A DNA stretch of 39,024 nucleotides, from contig CAYQCE010000030.1 of NCBI GenBank assembly GCA_964415885.1, positions 1 through 39,024 on the forward strand, given 5' to 3'. The stretch is from CAYQCE01 sp964415885. GTDB taxonomy: Bacteria > Zixibacteria > MSB-5A5 > JAABVY01 > JAHJOQ01. The position numbers and the translations under genes are program-made. The notes under the pieces are model-generated. The model did not search any database. It saw nothing but the letters and a program-made list of their open reading frames with translations, and was not told where the DNA came from. This document shows positions 15,245 through 24,119 of this stretch, in pieces; within the stretch, counting starts at the first letter, position 1; the number at the start of each line of letters is the position of its first letter.

Positions 15245-16279
15245 TCATTTCACGAGATGTGTGTGTGGGAAAAAACTGATCCATGCAAACCAGAAAGATG
15301 TCATCACCGGAACGCGCTCAAGATCCGGCGAACCATCGACACTCTTGCCCGAAGCAGTTCTCCATTTACGCCCGGTCGTGTGATCAATTATCAGTCCATT
15401 TTTCTGACCAATAGAGTCGATGTCGACTTCACGATCCAGAGTATATGCCTGGACCGCGCCACCCTCACTCTCGGTCAGAACGACCGGTGTTTCGAACTGA
15501 CTGAGCACAACGAAATGGTGAGACCGGAGAAGCTCAGCGGAGACCGCAACCTGCTTGTTATCTTTTCTTACCCCGAAAACTCTGGCCTTTCCATCAAGCT
15601 TCTGAAACTTGTTCGCCCGTCCAAAAATGCCCAGCATGTCATCGTCGGCGTAATAGCCTTCGTACGGGCTTCTCTCTAAACCTTCAGGTTTCTCAAGCAG
15701 GACACCGTCAGGATGAAGCCGTTTGAATTCCGCAAACGTGAGATGCACGGCCGGTATCTGGGTCAGTTCGCTGCCAAGAAGCTTTCCTTTAATGCACTGC
15801 CCCGAGACCTGCGACCAGAGTGACCTGGTCTCGAAATCCTGCAGAACGAGAGCATCTTGCCAGAGTGACCCGGACGCCTGAAATGTGTATCGAACTGAAT
15901 CGACGGTCGCGGCATAAACTATGCCGGTGAAGCAAAGCGGTCACCATGTCACAGTTATCGCTTTGCCATTGATGTAGTCGTTGACGACTTCATGATTGTC
16001 CAGGTGCCAGGTCGAGTAAGCCTTTGCAGAGTCGCCGTCTACAACCGCAATCAAAGGCTCATCTGCCAGGTACATGTCCTCCGCCTTCTCGATTCGTTCA
16101 AATTCCGGCTCGAGAATCGGCGGAATGTCACCAGGCTCGAGCCCGGTGTACATTGGATGACCCTGAACGATCTCCTTCTGGATCTCGCGATTCTGACCAA
16201 AGGAAGGTCCCGCAATAGCGAGAAGAGCCAGCAGGCTCGTAACAATAGCAACAGATTCTGTCGAGATGTCTACCTCCAT
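15245..16279 (-). CDS. DUF3179-family protein, predicted selenoprotein (UGA as Sec113)
   Basis: Two ORFs (16279-15941 and 15748-15245) lie in the same frame, and the DNA between them is open apart from one TGA at 15941-15943. Read through, they form a 344-residue DUF3179 protein. It has a hydrophobic leader (residues 10-29, ending FGQ), then EPGDIPPILEPEFERIEKAE and LIAVVDGDSAKAYSTWHL, then VTW-U-PLCFTGIVYA, then LWQDALVLQDFETRSLWSQ, and ends near FWFAWISFFP. Family members have CPLC at this point; here UGA replaces the first Cys (residue 113) and Cys116 remains, a classic U-x-x-C redox pair. A SECIS-like hairpin follows. The protein is probably exported; its reaction is unknown. ATG 16279 is adopted, though a GGAGGT just inside the ORF raises doubt about the start. 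Confidence 0.85.
15910..15926 (-). promoter_or_regulatory. Candidate bacterial SECIS hairpin downstream of the UGA
   Basis: In the mRNA sense, 14 nt after the UGA comes a perfect 7-bp stem CGGCAUA/UAUGCCG closed by the loop GUU (loop at 15917-15919). The loop begins with G, the 22nd nucleotide after the UGA. Bacterial SECIS elements recognised by SelB have a short stem, a small apical loop with G in the first two positions, and lie roughly 16-37 nt from the UGA. This hairpin meets all three criteria while encoding the conserved residues TGIVYAA. Confidence 0.65.
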
Positions 16280-16784
16280 CGATAACCTATCATAGTACTC
16301 AGAACGCAGATGTTTCAGATTCTGTTCCGTTTGGAAGTACGCCTTTCAGATACCTGTTTAGCCCATAAATGCCAACAAGAATATGCGAGGGACGCACCGA
16401 AGCTTTGAGTCAAAATGACGGGGCGAGGCATATTCACGCACATCCTCCGTTAGCTGTCATTCAGGCAGAGTCTGGATGATAACGAATCCTCGCAAGGAGT
16501 GCCTTTACACCGAGAGTTATGATGAGCGCGTAGATCATGAACGTCTTTGCGATACAACAGACATATTGAAGTCCCGATGTCGAGCCTTCGACTATCGGCA
16601 CTTTCCGTCTTTTGTGGAACTTGCACGGATTCAACCTCGTTTGTACTATGCTGAATCAGATGAAAGCGCAAGTGATTCAAAAAGATTCCGATATAACTAC
16701 TGAGCTGGATAATCGAATTACCCGGGTGAGTGCTCAGGCTCTACGCACGGGGGATACTTTTGAGGCATGTACGGAGGTGCGTTT
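16280..16784. other. Intergenic stretch with an 8-bp inverted repeat and weak promoter
   Basis: No gene is recognised in about 500 nt; short open frames have no family resemblance. GAATATGC (16379-16386) and GCATATTC (16428-16435) form a perfect inverted repeat around 41 nt. TTGCAC (16621-16626), 17 nt, TACTAT (16644-16649) could be the PFK promoter. Confidence 0.3.
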
Positions 16785-17999
16785 GTGGCTAATGTGAACA
16801 CGAAGAAGGGCGTAATCGGCATATTGACCGGCGGCGGGGATGTACCCGGTCTGAATCCCGCGATAAGAGCAGTCACCATTCGTGCCATCAGAGAAGGATA
16901 CCAGGTTGTCGGCATGAGACGCGGGTGGGCCGGACCGATGAGCATAATTAGGGATGAGACCGCCGACAACAGCAACTGCTACCAGATTCTGACCGAGGAA
17001 ATCGTGAACAAGGCCGGACGAACCGGCGGCACTTTTCTTCACAGCTCGCGCACGCATCCGGGACACGTGAAGCAGGAGAATGTACCGGAGCATCTGAACG
17101 ACAGGTTTACAGAAGAAAAGAACGACCTCACAGAAGAAGTTATCAAGAACCTCGACTGGCTCGGAATCGACTATCTGATCCCTATCGGTGGTGACGACAC
17201 CCTGAGCTACGGCGTACGTCTCTACAAGGAGGGGGTCAAAGTTGTCGCGATCCCCAAGACGATGGATAACGATGTCCCCGGCACCGATTATTGCATCGGC
17301 TTCTCGACTTGCGTAACACGCACTATTCACATGACCAACAGTCTCAGAACCTCTGCCGGATCGCACGAGAGATTCCTTGTGCTGGAGGTATTCGGGCGCT
17401 ACGCCGGATTTACCGCCATGCTGCCAACCATGGCCGGAGCAGCGAATCGCTGCGTGATTCCGGAGCACAAGTTTGATATTGAGCTGCTGACAGAGCTTCT
17501 TACTCAGGATCGAGAACGGAACCCGAGCAAATACTCGGTCGTGCTTGTCTCCGAGGGAGCGATGTTCGAGGGCGGAGAGATGGTATTCAAGGATACGGAG
17601 AAGGATGCTTACGGTCATCAGAAACTTGGCGGTATCGGAGAACTCGTATCGGCACGGATGAAAGAGATATCTGCGAAGTTCAACAAAGACAAGCCAATCA
17701 ACGTGATAAATCAGAAGCTCGGCTATCTCGTACGCGGCGGCGACCCGGATGCTATCGATTCGATCGTGCCGATGGCGTACGGCAACCTCGCACTCGATCT
17801 CATACTGTCTGGTGTGCACGGAAGGCTCGTAGTGTTGAAGAACGGGCGCTATGACAATGTCCCGATCGATGTCGTGACGAGCTCCAAGAAGTCCGTGAAT
17901 GTCGAAAAGCACTACAACAGAGAACGACTACGCCCGAACTATCGAAGCTTCGAGATGCAGCCGTTGTTCATAATGACAAGTGAGTCACCCGGCTGCTGA
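16785..17999 (+). CDS. 6-phosphofructokinase, pyrophosphate-dependent type
   Basis: A 404-residue PfkA-superfamily enzyme phosphorylating fructose 6-phosphate in glycolysis. Motifs: GILTGGGDVPGLN at the N terminus, GGDDT (Asp138), PKTMDND (Lys158, catalytic Asp161 and Asp163), then GRYAGFTA and the C-terminal LGYLVRGGDPDAID. ATP-dependent enzymes carry Gly at the Asp138 position (GGDGS) and Gly at the Lys158 position (PGTIDND). The Asp/Lys pair is the published signature of pyrophosphate use, so a reversible PPi-PFK is likely. GTG 16785 is chosen because GGAGGT ends 6 nt upstream; ATG 16767 is in frame but its spacing is poor. Convergent with the DUF4932 gene. Confidence 0.92.
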   Translation: MANVNTKKGVIGILTGGGDVPGLNPAIRAVTIRAIREGYQVVGMRRGWAGPMSIIRDETADNSNCYQILTEEIVNKAGRTGGTFLHSSRTHPGHVKQENVPEHLNDRFTEEKNDLTEEVIKNLDWLGIDYLIPIGGDDTLSYGVRLYKEGVKVVAIPKTMDNDVPGTDYCIGFSTCVTRTIHMTNSLRTSAGSHERFLVLEVFGRYAGFTAMLPTMAGAANRCVIPEHKFDIELLTELLTQDRERNPSKYSVVLVSEGAMFEGGEMVFKDTEKDAYGHQKLGGIGELVSARMKEISAKFNKDKPINVINQKLGYLVRGGDPDAIDSIVPMAYGNLALDLILSGVHGRLVVLKNGRYDNVPIDVVTSSKKSVNVEKHYNRERLRPNYRSFEMQPLFIMTSESPGC

Positions 18000-18014
18000 T
18001 ATCGTAGAGGCGGA

Positions 18015-19613
18015 TCAGAACGCCCAGAAGTCGGTACTTTTGTCGTAGAATCCCTGCGACACCGGGTTTCTGCCTTTCCCGACAATCCAGTCCGTAGGTC
18101 CGTGGAATACCGAGTTGATGCCGTGTACACTGTCCGCATCGGTTGCCGTATATATTATCAGCGCCCTGGCCGGGGCATAGGGGTTTCGCAGGCTCGTAAT
18201 AAACCGATAGCCCCCACCGACGTATGATGAATCCGCGACAAGGCTGTCGGGATAGATGCTGAACGGAAACAACTCCCTGTGTTCGAGGAGCCACCGATTT
18301 CCCCATACGGTTCCGTACGCTACGATAGAAAAATCGGAGAGATCAAGCTTCAGGGCCACAGTATCGGCTATTATATCGCTCTCGGTGAAGTACTTGTCAC
18401 GCACCAGCTCCGCATACTCGAAGATTCTCTTGTTCGCCTCTTCCGTCCTCTCCGATGTTGGTACGATTATCACCGTGTTGGACTTGTCATCCAGGCCGGC
18501 GTTGATTGGACCGTCAAACCTGCCCGGTAGAAGCTCGCCGGCATCCATCTCGGATAGATTGCGGAACGTACCAATCATTGTCGGATAGAAACTGGTGAAA
18601 TCTGCGTACAAATCCCGGTTCGCCTCATATTTTTCAAGCGCCTCAAGTATTGCTGGTACATAGATGAACCCCTGTGCAAGTTCCCGCGAAACCATGTCAC
18701 GAAACCCCGTGTCGCCCATGTACAGCGCCTCGATTCGAATCGTGATTGCCCGGACTAAATGCTCGTTGACGCACGTCTCCCAGTTCGGGTAAGCCATTTT
18801 TGTCATTTTCTCCGCGATCGGATTGTATAGAATATCGTATTTCATGATCCTGTCGCGATGTCCGGATGTTGTCGGATTTACGAACGAATGGCTGAATTCA
18901 TGGACTGCCATATGACGAAAGCCCTCTTCGGTACCAAAGTCGGGGAGGTCATCAGAGACACCCTGCGGGCCCACGATGCTGTATACGTCGAACAGATTGC
19001 CCGCGACTTCGACTCTCGGTCCGAAACCGCCCGGATGAAACAGGGGAGCGAGGACGATGTAATAGCCGTTCTGCTCCATCCCATAATACTCCTCGAGCAT
19101 CTGCGCGTATTCATGACCTCCAAGCTTCAATTGAACGGCTTCGATCATCGAATCATATTCCGCTCTATGCGAGGCATAGAAACGCATAAAATCGGTATCG
19201 ACCGCAAACGATCGCAGCATCTCGACGAATTCGGCGAGCCGATCTTTACCGCCGGCTCGATTCGTGATATACTGAGTGAACGGATACCTCTGCTCGAGTT
19301 CAGGCGGATCTGTCAGAAACAGCATCGCGGATGGCGGTGCATCAAATGAGAACCCGCTCTGACTCAATCTATCGAAATAGATCACGGCTGGGTGGCCGGA
19401 ATAGCTGCCGAAATAATCTGCGATACCGCGCTTGTATTCGAATTCGAAATCAGTAATCAGCCCCACACGGTCGTCGTAACCGCTCAGGTATTGAACGACC
19501 GCGAGCAGTTCGATTCTCGGATCGACGGTAATCTCGATTTCTCCGCCAGGAGATGCGGATGAAAACACGAGTATGAGTACTATCGCAACGCCTGTGACTC
19601 TGACACCGGTCAT
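18015..19613 (-). CDS. DUF4932 exported metallopeptidase-like protein
   Basis: A 532-residue secreted protein of the DUF4932 family. A signal peptide (VTGVAIVLILVFSSASPGGE) is followed by IDPRIELLAVVQYLSGYDD-type sequence typical of the family. A zinc site HEFSH (His238, Glu239, His242) sits in HMAVHEFSHSFVNP, and NEHLVRAITIR about 55 residues later could give the third ligand. The C-terminal third (residues 340-480) looks like a separate domain with ITTFGT-style strands. The function is unknown; a periplasmic or outer-membrane-attached peptidase is likely from the HExxH motif. ATG 19613 has GGAG 7 nt upstream. Ends 15 nt from the convergent PFK gene. Confidence 0.83.
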   Translation of the reverse strand: MTGVRVTGVAIVLILVFSSASPGGEIEITVDPRIELLAVVQYLSGYDDRVGLITDFEFEYKRGIADYFGSYSGHPAVIYFDRLSQSGFSFDAPPSAMLFLTDPPELEQRYPFTQYITNRAGGKDRLAEFVEMLRSFAVDTDFMRFYASHRAEYDSMIEAVQLKLGGHEYAQMLEEYYGMEQNGYYIVLAPLFHPGGFGPRVEVAGNLFDVYSIVGPQGVSDDLPDFGTEEGFRHMAVHEFSHSFVNPTTSGHRDRIMKYDILYNPIAEKMTKMAYPNWETCVNEHLVRAITIRIEALYMGDTGFRDMVSRELAQGFIYVPAILEALEKYEANRDLYADFTSFYPTMIGTFRNLSEMDAGELLPGRFDGPINAGLDDKSNTVIIVPTSERTEEANKRIFEYAELVRDKYFTESDIIADTVALKLDLSDFSIVAYGTVWGNRWLLEHRELFPFSIYPDSLVADSSYVGGGYRFITSLRNPYAPARALIIYTATDADSVHGINSVFHGPTDWIVGKGRNPVSQGFYDKSTDFWAF

Positions 19614-19790
19614 CTCTAATCTCCATCTGATAGTCGCACTGCATCATATACTAAATGACGGAAACAAACCACTACAGTTTACAAGATTATTCGCGGAGAG
19701 GGTTCAGAAATGACTCGGATGAAAGTGTTTTTTGCCTCGGCACCTCGGTAAGAAACCACAAGCTCTGAAAGAGCCTCTCAGGATGCGGCC

Positions 19791-19813
19791 GCGCCACACT
19801 TCACGTGTGGCGC
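19791..19813. repeat. Perfect 9-bp GC-rich hairpin in an intergenic region
   Basis: GCGCCACAC (19791-19799) and GTGTGGCGC (19805-19813) flank a 5-nt loop, 44 nt past the end of the Spy-like gene. There is no T-run on either side, so it is not a standard intrinsic terminator. Confidence 0.55.
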
Positions 19814-19856
19814 AGGCTGCTGGGCATGAGTGGGCAAACTTGTTAGTAGGTGAGCA

Positions 19857-20462
19857 TCACCAGCGTCGGCTGCCTCCTCCGCGATCGCGTCTCCCGGATT
19901 GATCGCGCATCTCGTCCCGACGAGCATCCATAAGCTTCTCGTACTTCTGCTTCTGCTCATCGGTGAGAAGCTCCGTTATCTCATCGTTCATCTTCCGCAT
20001 CTGCTCACGCATCTCCCGGCGGTCTTCCGAGCGTGGCTCCATTCGCTCCCTGTATGAGGTCAGTATGCTGTCGATCGCGATGTATTGTGACTCGTTCAGA
20101 TCGAGATGCTCGTTCAGATTGAGCATTCGCGGCTGTGGTAGAATTGAACCACGCATCTCCGCCAACATCTGCGCCTGGTTGTCATCGAGAACGCCCCGGA
20201 TACTCTCGCGGGTGTCAGTCTCGATAGATCGAATCTCGGCCATCATTTCGCGCCTGTTATCACTCGACATGTCTTCCGACACCTGCAGCTTCAGTATCTG
20301 GGCTCGGATTAACTCGCTCACTTCGGCGGTTTGTTTCTCGCTCAAACTGAGCATTGAAGAGAGTTTGTCTGCCTGTATCCTCGCGAGGTCAGCAATTCCG
20401 ATAGCGTTGGCGGGGCCTGCAATCAACATCACAGCGACAATTGTGAGGCATGGCAGCTTCAT
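19857..20462 (-). CDS. Spy/CpxP-like periplasmic LTxxQ-motif protein
   Basis: A 201-residue exported helical protein. A signal peptide (LPCLTIVAVMLIAGPANA) is followed by long amphipathic helices with two LTxxQ-like repeats: LSLSEKQTAEV near residue 40 and LTDEQKQKYEKL near 170, plus LDLNESQYIAI in between. The C terminus is Arg/Gly-rich (RRDRGGGSRRW). Spy and CpxP bind unfolded proteins or sense envelope stress and metals; a chaperone or metal-buffering role here is inference. ATG 20462 has AAGGAG 7 nt upstream. It stands alone, with the methyltransferase gene more than 100 nt upstream on the same strand. Confidence 0.75.
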   Translation of the reverse strand: MKLPCLTIVAVMLIAGPANAIGIADLARIQADKLSSMLSLSEKQTAEVSELIRAQILKLQVSEDMSSDNRREMMAEIRSIETDTRESIRGVLDDNQAQMLAEMRGSILPQPRMLNLNEHLDLNESQYIAIDSILTSYRERMEPRSEDRREMREQMRKMNDEITELLTDEQKQKYEKLMDARRDEMRDQSGRRDRGGGSRRW

Positions 20463-20578
20463 AGTATAACTCCTTTATCGAAGACCGATCCGAATTCATC
20501 ATTTCCCTTGTTCGAGAGATTGACACGGAGTACTGCCGAAACTTGCAGAGAATCAATGGCGAGAATAAGAGCGCCCGG

Positions 20579-21415
20579 TCAATCGACACAAGTCAGTTTG
20601 GCCTGAATAACCCGGATGTTACCCGCATCGAGGTTCCGCACGAGATTCTTGATCTTCGCGGGGACATCACGCTCGACTACAACCGAAATATCGAGCAGTG
20701 GTTTGGATGCTTTGGATGATGATCTCGCCTTTAGTCGTCGGTACCATTCGAGAGACCGCGCGGTGACGTCCTCCCACTGTTGGGTCCGCAATCCGGCATC
20801 TTCGAGCCCGAGCCGCAGCTCAGACTCGGTCGATAGATGATTTGTGTCGTCTCCGGCTGCCCAAAATACCGGATAGTGCATCGAATTGGTATTTCCGGAT
20901 ACGACCTCATGTAGAATCAGCTCTCCGCCTGATTTGAGAACCCGATGGATCTCAGAGAAGAGCTCACGTTTGTCTTCGATATTCAAGGCAGTATGCTGCA
21001 TCCAGACAGCATCGAACGAGCGCTCTACGAAGGGCAGTTGAACAGCATCAGCATTCACGAAAGATGCGGCATCTTCCAGGCTGACCAACCGAGTGAGCAT
21101 ATCGGCAGCCCTGCAGAATGACCGCGTAATGTCGATACCGACAAGGCGGCAGCCGAATTCGTGCGCGAGAGTCCGCGCGGGTCCACCGACTCCGCATCCG
21201 ATATCGAGGACAAGATCACCTTTACACAGGCTAAAATTCTCGGCTATCAGCCGGGTTTCCCTTCGACCACCGATATGAATTTCATCGAAGAAGAACAGAT
21301 CATCGGTAGTAAGATTCTCGAAGTCCTTGCCGACTCCAGCAAGCGCCGACTTTATCCTCTCACAAAGATCAGCGACATCATAATGCTGTTCGACTCCGGA
21401 ATCTCGTGCAGCCAA
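20579..21415 (-). CDS. Class I SAM-dependent methyltransferase
   Basis: A 278-residue methyltransferase with a Rossmann-like core: motif I VLDIGCGVGGPAR (about 69-81), an acidic end of strand 2 (VGIDIT), motif with FVNADAVQLPF, and the DAVWMQHTALNIEDK post-II region. It resembles the UbiE/glycine-sarcosine N-methyltransferase group (GGPAR and the HIGG entry region). The C-terminal part (KASKPLLDISVVVERD) is family-specific. The start is TTG 21415, supported by AAAGGAG 6 nt upstream; no ATG is well placed. Substrate not readable; cytoplasmic. Confidence 0.87.
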   Translation of the reverse strand: MAARDSGVEQHYDVADLCERIKSALAGVGKDFENLTTDDLFFFDEIHIGGRRETRLIAENFSLCKGDLVLDIGCGVGGPARTLAHEFGCRLVGIDITRSFCRAADMLTRLVSLEDAASFVNADAVQLPFVERSFDAVWMQHTALNIEDKRELFSEIHRVLKSGGELILHEVVSGNTNSMHYPVFWAAGDDTNHLSTESELRLGLEDAGLRTQQWEDVTARSLEWYRRLKARSSSKASKPLLDISVVVERDVPAKIKNLVRNLDAGNIRVIQAKLTCVD

Positions 21416-21587
21416 AGGGGACTCCTTTCATCCATCACGGTAGTACATACTACGACATTCTGAAGCCTGCCACAAGTCCATCTCGGATCAATCTGCAGAA
21501 CCGGGGGAAGTTAGGAGCTTGACAAATGGCGCTACTTGAGCGAATTTCGGGGGATATTCTTAAGCCGGTCTCAGGAGCAAGAGAGCT

Positions 21588-22886
21588 TTGGTACATTCCC
21601 GCAAGACATTCTTGAGTATCTCATCGTTCGAGATTCTCGTTCAGTTCAGGCGCGGGCTGTTTTACAGCTACTTGTCCATATACCTGCGGTTCTTTCTCGG
21701 TCTGAGTGTCACTGAGACAACGCTCTTCGCCACGTTCTCAATGATCGTGAATGTCATCTTTCAGACATTCGTCTGGGGACGCGTTTCCGATCGCCTGCAG
21801 CTTCGACGAACCCTCATCATAATCGGCGAGATAATTGCGGCGTTGATTACATTCGGCGTTTGGTACGCCCATACACTGCCCGGGGACAAGGCCGCCGCCG
21901 GATACGCCATCATAATCGGGATGTCGATCGTGGAAATCTTCTGGTCGATGTCCAACCTCGGATGGAGCGCGCTTGTCTCTGATCTATACCCTTCGGACAA
22001 ACGAGCGGGCTTGCAGGGGAAGCTCCAGAGTATCGGCGCCATCGGTCGAATGATCGGAATACTCGTCGGTGGAGTGATGTACGACGGTCTCTCGCGGCAG
22101 TATGACGGGTGGGGATTCGAAAGTGGGGTGTTGTTCATCATCGCATCCGGGGTAATGCTGATCTCGACCATCCCGATGTTCACCGCACCGGAGGGCGGAA
22201 TAGGCGATCGCAGCAGGAACAAGCGCCGCGGAATGGCTCCTCTCGGCAAGGTTATTGAGGGGAAGGGAAGCCTGTCGATATCCGCCAAGTATGCGGTCTT
22301 TCTGCTCGCGATGATCCTGATCAATTTCGGCATGAACTCGATCGTGCTCCTCAAACCACAGTATCTCTCGCTCGATGAAGGCTTCAATGTCTCCAGCAGG
22401 CTACTGAGCTACATTCTCAATATGGCGTCGTTCGCGACATTTCTGATCGGGCTGACGATCGGCAGGATGTCCGGAAGATTCAACGATGGGCTTCTGCTGA
22501 TTCTCGGCAATCTCACGGCGATGCTTCACCTAATCATCTACATCTTCGCGATCAACCTCCCGACCGTGTTCGTGGCGGAATTCCTCGGCGGAGCCTCTCG
22601 CGTCATAATAATGGCTGCGGGATACTCCTACGCAGCACGTTTGATTCCGCCAGAGAAACGCGGACGGCTGTTCGCCCTGTTCAACGCCACGCTCTTCTTG
22701 AGCTGGGGTGTTCCCGGGACTCTAATCACCGGCCCTCTCACGGATTATCTCATTGAGGCGGGCAATACGCAGCTATTCTCATACCAGATGGCGTTCCTTA
22801 CTGCCGCAGTCCTTTTGGCACTGGGGTCCATAACACTGCTGTTCAACATGAAGATGAAGGACCCGCCGGGCGTTTCGGGATCGTGA
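21588..22886 (+). CDS. MFS transporter
   Basis: A 432-residue major facilitator with about twelve membrane helices. The helix 2-3 loop carries the MFS signature GRVSDRLQLRR, and the second half repeats it as GRMSGRFNDGLL. Helix 1 includes FRRGLFYSYLSIYLRFFLG; helix 5 includes GAIGRMIGILVGGVMYD. It looks like a drug or small-solute exporter, but the substrate is unknown. Start TTG 21588 has AGGAG 10 nt upstream. A TTGACA at 21519-21524 may belong to its promoter, though no good -10 box follows. Convergent with the cytochrome c gene. Confidence 0.88.
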   Translation: MVHSRKTFLSISSFEILVQFRRGLFYSYLSIYLRFFLGLSVTETTLFATFSMIVNVIFQTFVWGRVSDRLQLRRTLIIIGEIIAALITFGVWYAHTLPGDKAAAGYAIIIGMSIVEIFWSMSNLGWSALVSDLYPSDKRAGLQGKLQSIGAIGRMIGILVGGVMYDGLSRQYDGWGFESGVLFIIASGVMLISTIPMFTAPEGGIGDRSRNKRRGMAPLGKVIEGKGSLSISAKYAVFLLAMILINFGMNSIVLLKPQYLSLDEGFNVSSRLLSYILNMASFATFLIGLTIGRMSGRFNDGLLLILGNLTAMLHLIIYIFAINLPTVFVAEFLGGASRVIIMAAGYSYAARLIPPEKRGRLFALFNATLFLSWGVPGTLITGPLTDYLIEAGNTQLFSYQMAFLTAAVLLALGSITLLFNMKMKDPPGVSGS

Positions 22887-22919
22887 TATCGGGATCTACA
22901 CGAACCGGTAAGACCGAAA

Positions 22920-23456
22920 TCAGTGCTCGTGACCGTGTGTCTCCTCCGTAGCTCCGGCCTTGCGCATATCGAGATAGCCATAGTAGCCGAGATCGGGCAG
23001 TGTCTGCAGAAACGCCACCATCTGCCAGATATGATCATCGTCATGAGTATCACCAAACGCAGGCATACCGGTCATCTTGATACCGTGTTTTGTGATCCAG
23101 AACAACTCCGCTGGATTCCACTCTTCAATCTCGTCACTCAGGGATGGAGCCTCGGGATAGAGACCCATAGCAAATTCATCCGCTCCGATACCGGGTGCAC
23201 CGTGGCATTGAACACAGCTATTATCGAAATGGGCAAACCCGTTCGATAGCATCGTGGAGTCCGAGAGACCAGGTGTGGTGATATCGGTCGCGTGCCGCTC
23301 GATCGAATTATCCTTCATAGTTTCGATCGCCCATAGAGTCAATGAGTTGTGCTTCTCCATCGCGGATATGTTGTAGAAGCCACCGTAGACAATAATCAGG
23401 CCGAATACAACTGTGATCACGACAACCACTGCAATCATGGTTACAATCCGGGACAT
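22920..23456 (-). CDS. Membrane-anchored monohaem cytochrome c
   Basis: A 178-residue class I cytochrome c. An N-terminal helix (residues 5-28) acts as anchor or signal. One haem site, C81-V-Q-C-H85, lies in FDNSCVQCHGAPG, and the likely axial Met is in KMTGMPAFG. The C terminus is His-rich (HGHEH). It is an electron carrier at the periplasmic face. It sits 46 nt downstream of a cytochrome P460 gene on the same strand, so it is the likely redox partner of that protein. GGTGAG is close before ATG 23456. Confidence 0.9.
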   Translation of the reverse strand: MSRIVTMIAVVVVITVVFGLIIVYGGFYNISAMEKHNSLTLWAIETMKDNSIERHATDITTPGLSDSTMLSNGFAHFDNSCVQCHGAPGIGADEFAMGLYPEAPSLSDEIEEWNPAELFWITKHGIKMTGMPAFGDTHDDDHIWQMVAFLQTLPDLGYYGYLDMRKAGATEETHGHEH

Positions 23457-23502
23457 AAACTCACCGCCGAATCAGAAGTGATATTGCTCATACACATACA
23501 GT

Positions 23503-24051
23503 CTATCGATCGTTGCTGAACAGGAAGTCTCCGCCCTTCGCATTATCATGACACGATATGCATCCCTGATCTGTGCCCTTTGCAACTCGACCCGCGAGCG
23601 CCACACCTTTTGGATTACTTAGAATCTTGCCGTCCGGGCCGTATTTAACCCAGAACCAGTTGTCGTTCTCGTCGTCATACCCTTCTTCACGCTGAAGCAT
23701 GATTGTCACAGCAGCCAGATACTCATCAGGCGATTCGGAGACAGTTTCCATAGTGGCGTCTTCTCCGCCGTAGTTGTCCTTGACGATAATGTGATAGGGG
23801 TTCCCATTCACATCTATCATGTTGTAGTACATTCTCAGAAATTTGCCATGCGGCGATTGCCCGGGATAGTAGCCGCTCTTCATCGGCCAGGATTCATAGT
23901 CGCCCATAGCCTTCCAGGTTTTCTCCGCGAAGTCAACATCATCCGATCCGCCGAAAGCCATATCCTGTCCGCCAGTCGGTTGTGATGTTACGGCGAGAAC
24001 GCCGATCACAACTGCCGCGGAGATTCCGATTGACAGTAGAAGTTTGCGCAT
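23503..24051 (-). CDS. Cytochrome P460-family protein
   Basis: A 182-residue exported haem protein. Signal peptide (LLLSIGISAAVVIGVLAVTS), then a P460/cytochrome c'-beta-type beta-rich domain (KSGYYPGQSPHGKFLRMYYN; HIIVKDNYG; WFWVKYGPDGKILSNPKG), ending with the haem-binding motif C164-I-S-C-H168 (QGCISCHDNAKGGDFLFS), the usual location. Classical P460 oxidises hydroxylamine or binds NO, using a Lys-haem crosslink. Whether this one does cannot be told without alignment. ATG 24051 has GGAGGGAAGG upstream. Probably co-transcribed with the following monohaem cytochrome c. Confidence 0.87.
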   Translation of the reverse strand: MRKLLLSIGISAAVVIGVLAVTSQPTGGQDMAFGGSDDVDFAEKTWKAMGDYESWPMKSGYYPGQSPHGKFLRMYYNMIDVNGNPYHIIVKDNYGGEDATMETVSESPDEYLAAVTIMLQREEGYDDENDNWFWVKYGPDGKILSNPKGVALAGRVAKGTDQGCISCHDNAKGGDFLFSNDR

Positions 24052-24119
24052 TCTTTCCTTCCCTCCATCAGGGTTCTCATTTCCAGCTCAGTATTTGTGA
24101 TATGTGCTGCATCTATCGA

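Noticed and set aside
16734..17912. 392-residue open frame opposite the PFK gene
   Set aside because: It is an antisense shadow of a well-conserved gene and resembles no family.
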